NCBI GenBank assembly: GCA_023055355.1
Contig: JALJCS010000004.1
Location: 34,342,244 to 34,406,243 of the forward strand
Direction of reading: 5' to 3'
Origin: Agelaius tricolor
Lineage: Eukaryota > Chordata > Aves > Passeriformes > Icteridae
Length of the DNA: 64,000 nucleotides
Shown here: positions 61,077 through 64,000 of the stretch, piece after piece
Numbering within the stretch: position 1 is the stretch's first letter
How the letters are laid out: every line of letters starts with the position of its first letter
Notes under the pieces: generated by a model
Databases searched by the model: none
Told to the model about the DNA's origin: nothing
What the model saw: the letters and a program-made list of their open reading frames with translations, nothing else
Program-made: the position numbers and the translations under genes

Positions 61077-61656
61077 ATGGAGGACACCTACAAAGACAGG
61101 ACTTCGCTAGTGAAAGGGGCCAAAGATATTGCTAAAGAGGTGAAGAGGCAAGCAGTGAAAAAAGTTAATAAAGCAGTTGACAAAGCCCAGGATGGCTACA
61201 CACAGAGGTCCTACAGTCGATTCCAGGATGAGGAAGATGATGATGATTACTATGGCCAAGGAGGAAGTTATGGTGTAGAAGCTAATGATGACGAAGGATC
61301 AAGTGAAGCAACCGAAGGACATGATGAAGATGATGAAATTTATGAAGGGGAGTATCAGGGAATCCCCAACATGGGGCAGGGTAAGGATGACATGGTGGCC
61401 TTAGGTCAGTCCATGCGTGATGAATACAAGGATCGTCATGAACTGGAAACAGAGAGGAAAGCTGATGAAGAAGAGCTGGCACAGCAATATGAATTGATAA
61501 TACAAGAATGTGGCCATGGTCGTTTCCAGTGGGCCCTCTTCTTTGTGCTAGGAATGGCCCTAATGGCTGATGGGGTTGAAGTGTTTGTGGTTGGATTTGT
61601 GTTGCCCAGTGCTGAAACAGATATGTGTATACCCAATTCTGGATCAGGATGGCTTG
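61077..61656 (+). CDS. SV2C: Synaptic vesicle glycoprotein 2C, N-terminal 193 codons
   Basis: SV2C is a 12-transmembrane, sugar-transporter-like protein of synaptic vesicles that modulates regulated release. This exon encodes its cytoplasmic N-terminus and first membrane span. Residues 1-39 are lysine-rich (KGAKDIAKEVKRQ). YTQRSYSRFQ at 41-50 holds the tyrosine-based sorting region. An acidic run DEEDDDDYY follows at 51-59, then DDEGSSEATEGHDEDDEIYEG, known in the SV2 family. Residues 137-150 are QYELIIQECGHGRF. The first transmembrane helix is roughly 152-176 (WALFFVLGMALMADGVEVFVVG), and the segment ends in the luminal loop. The sequence matches SV2C better than SV2A or SV2B by memory of the N-terminus (MEDxYKDRTSL). 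The start is chosen for its strong Kozak context and the match to the family N-terminus. No break or odd residue was seen. Confidence 0.96.
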
Positions 61657-63797
61657 GTAAGTAAAGTTCTTCATTCTATCTTTTTGCTATTAAAATATTT
61701 GCTTATAGTAAGACTAAATATATATTTGTCAACAGAGAAGCTTTTATAAAAAGAGGTTTGTCTTGAATATAAATACAATTATTTAAATTAAAATTAATTA
61801 TATGTATTAAGAATTTAATTAATATTGTAGTTTTATTTTTAGATTATTGTTTTCTTAGTCAGTCAGTAAATAAATCACTAAAGAGAAAGACCACACTGGA
61901 AAACTTAATAAGGAGAGGGACAAGTTTTGCTCTTGTATACAAGAGTAGATGTCCAAATGAGCTAATCTAAAAAAAGTAAAACCACAAAACCAGCCCACAG
62001 ATGGAGAATTGGAGTCTTGTTGAAATTATAAAGGTGTAATAAAGAGCAGATGATACAGCTGTATGACAACGTTTTCACACATGAACCTTTGAAATGGTGA
62101 GGTGAAATTAAATCTAGAAAATGAAAAAATTCCAGGGAAAATGCTATCTATTACAGCCTTTCACTCTTTTTGTTTTTAGTCCTTTTATGCCAATGACTGT
62201 TCTCCAGCCATCCAAAGAGAATGCTGTTTACTTAGGGTCAGAGTGACAGAAGAATGAACAAGAGCCTGAGGTGTGCTTTTTGTGTCCATTCTGCGGATGG
62301 CGATAGGCTGTGTCCCACCCCCTTGCCTGCTCCCTCCTGTGGTATGGAAAACAGGCAGTCTGGGCCAGTTTTGGGTGGCTTGGTAAGAGCAGCAGTGCTG
62401 CAAATCAGGTCCATGCTGTCTTCCCTGGACATGCCTGGGCACAGAAGGTAAAACAAGGCTCTCATGGGGCAGGGCTGGAGAAAAGTTGTAGAAATGGTTC
62501 CCCAAGGAAAAGGGGAGATAGGAGCCTAGGCAACTGGGACAAAGCAGGAAATGAAATGTATATGTGTGAATAAGTTACTTGGGCCTGAAGACTGGAAAAA
62601 AGGAGGATTTACAAGACATTTAAAAGCCTTTGTTTTGTAGCAGATGTCTGCTTGCACCCTCCATCTTTGCAGCAGATGTTTATGTTGCAACAGATTTCAT
62701 TTTAGCCTTGCTCAGTTTCCTGACATATTGATACCAGCACCGAGGGTCTGTGGGTTTCAATACTGTGGACTGCAGTCTCCCACAGTTACATCTCTAAGTC
62801 TCCCTCCAGGTGACAGGAGCATAAGTGGAAACAGATGAGGAGTTCTCAGATAACTGTGTCCTTTGCGTTATTCTTTGCTATTTGATCATTTGTTATTAGA
62901 ACTACTTTGCCTGTAGTGCAGTGATTAAACTTAAAATGGAGGGAAATAAATTATTACAGTTTTAATGGTTAAAGAGGTTATATGCTGAATACCTATAATC
63001 TGGTTTTTATTGCTTGTTTACACTAAATGCCAACATTGTATGTGTCATGGTTGGACCTGTGAGCTTTCAAGTCTACTTCTTAAAGAAGGATGAGAAACAA
63101 AGACAATGCAAACCTGTATCGCTAGATAAATGTCAATGAGTCAGTGCCGATGCTAACATACAATGCATCTTAGAAAAGCAGTGAATGCCCAATTTGCTTT
63201 TTTAACATGATTTTTTCATCTAGTCCTTGGCAGCTGACTTTAAAATCTACTTTAATATCTTTAAAATCTACACCTCAATTTTAATAATTTTTGTAATTTT
63301 TATAATTTTTATACTGGTAGAACAAAAATTCTTTTTCTCACTCCCATTTTATTTAATTCTATTTAAATCTATTTCTCACTCCCATTTAATTACTGATAAA
63401 CCTGCTTGTTTTACCACATACACCCTGCTCAACAAATGAAAGAGTCAAAATTGTCTTTGTTCTCCAGGGTGATAAAATATGAGGGTAACCCCCAAATCTC
63501 CAGTTAATTAATATTACATTGTATTTTCTACAAATAGTATTCTTTCTAAACAACTGCATTAAATATTATGGAGGTATTTGGAATTGGCAGTGGGGAGTAT
63601 TGTCCCCAGAGTAACAGGGGCCATGAGTATTCACATCCACCTGTTGGGGTCTGACCCATGTCAAGAAGATTGAAGATTTCCCTGTCACTAGAGTTCTTAT
63701 GATGCTGTCTTGAGATGTACTGGAATAAGTCTGTAAGTGTTTAACTAAATTCAGTACAGAAGCTGTTAAATACATCATAGTTACAAGTATTTGTATA

Positions 63798-63856
<59 letters not shown>

Positions 63857-64000
63857 GTTGCTTGTTGACAAAATTAAGGTAACAGCTCTGGAAAACTCAG
63901 CTGTGCAAGCAATGTATTCTCATGCCTGAAATATAAAAATCATAATATGTCTTCCTATTGCAATAATATAAAACTAGCCTCTCTTTTTTGGTATTAACAA
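61657..64000 (+). other. SV2C: Start of SV2C intron 2
   Basis: This begins with GTAAGT. It is AT-rich, with one GC-richer patch at about 62,200-62,500 that shows no recognisable domain or CR1 signature. A 38-bp-period duplication (TTTCTCACTCCCATTT twice, at 63,333 and 63,371) and a GT microsatellite are present. No further exon was recognised. Confidence 0.85.
63801..63852. repeat. (GT)26 microsatellite
   Basis: A pure dinucleotide array of 52 bp in SV2C intron 2. It is likely polymorphic. Confidence 0.98.

Larger units (their letters stand above)
60953..61656 (+). other. SV2C: SV2C exon 2 (first coding exon)
   Basis: An exon bounded by a good acceptor (TATTTTACAG|GTTG) and a consensus donor (GGCTTG|GTAAGT, GT at 61,657). 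It has 124 bases of 5' UTR followed by 580 coding bases. The coding part ends after the first base of a codon, so the next exon must supply the other two bases. The next SV2C coding exon is not in the window. Confidence 0.93.

Noticed and set aside
61282..61674. 130-codon minus frame over SV2C exon 2
   Set aside because: It is antisense shadow of the acidic SV2C coding sequence, giving a His/Leu/Pro-rich product.

Overview
The window is vertebrate and most likely from a songbird. It is AT-rich and intron-poor in coding signal. It carries many diverged fragments of the bird/reptile LINE CR1 and an LTR of a type I associate with passerines. It also holds one clear coding exon whose translation matches the N-terminus of the synaptic vesicle glycoprotein SV2C. 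In chicken the SV2C region lies on chromosome Z, so Z linkage is likely but cannot be proven from this window.

Layout. Positions 1-27,350 read as intergenic DNA upstream of SV2C. I see no gene there, only repeats: a solo ERV LTR (about 1,680-2,270), CR1 pieces, a second solo LTR with perfect 6-bp target-site duplications (9,784-10,128), and several microsatellites including a pure 155-bp GAGGA array. A CpG island at about 27,380-27,990, with EGR1-type and GC-box sites and a good splice donor at 27,773, is the best candidate for the SV2C promoter and non-coding first exon. The 33-kb stretch from 27,773 to 60,952 would then be intron 1. Exon 2 (60,953-61,656) has a short uORF, the start codon at 61,077 and the first 193 codons, ending at a consensus donor. 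The rest of the window is intron 2.

The main accessory element is a complete-length but decayed endogenous retrovirus (49,326-57,056). It lies antisense to SV2C inside intron 1 and is flanked by a 4-bp duplication (ATGT). It has paired LTRs, a primer binding site, a gammaretrovirus-like gag, pro-pol and env in the expected order, and a polypurine tract. All its genes are broken by stops, frameshifts and deletions. The gag-pro junction still shows a UGA-CUA-G stop, a known high-readthrough context. The LTRs differ at about 14 of roughly 395 aligned sites by hand count, so the insertion is moderately old.

I found no evidence for a wholly new biological system. The items most worth following up are the leaky-type gag-pro stop, the unusual cysteine spacing in the retroviral TM protein, a perfect 27-bp inverted repeat with a GAAA loop at 33,605-33,662, and a pair of TAATTA-core palindromes in the SV2C intron.
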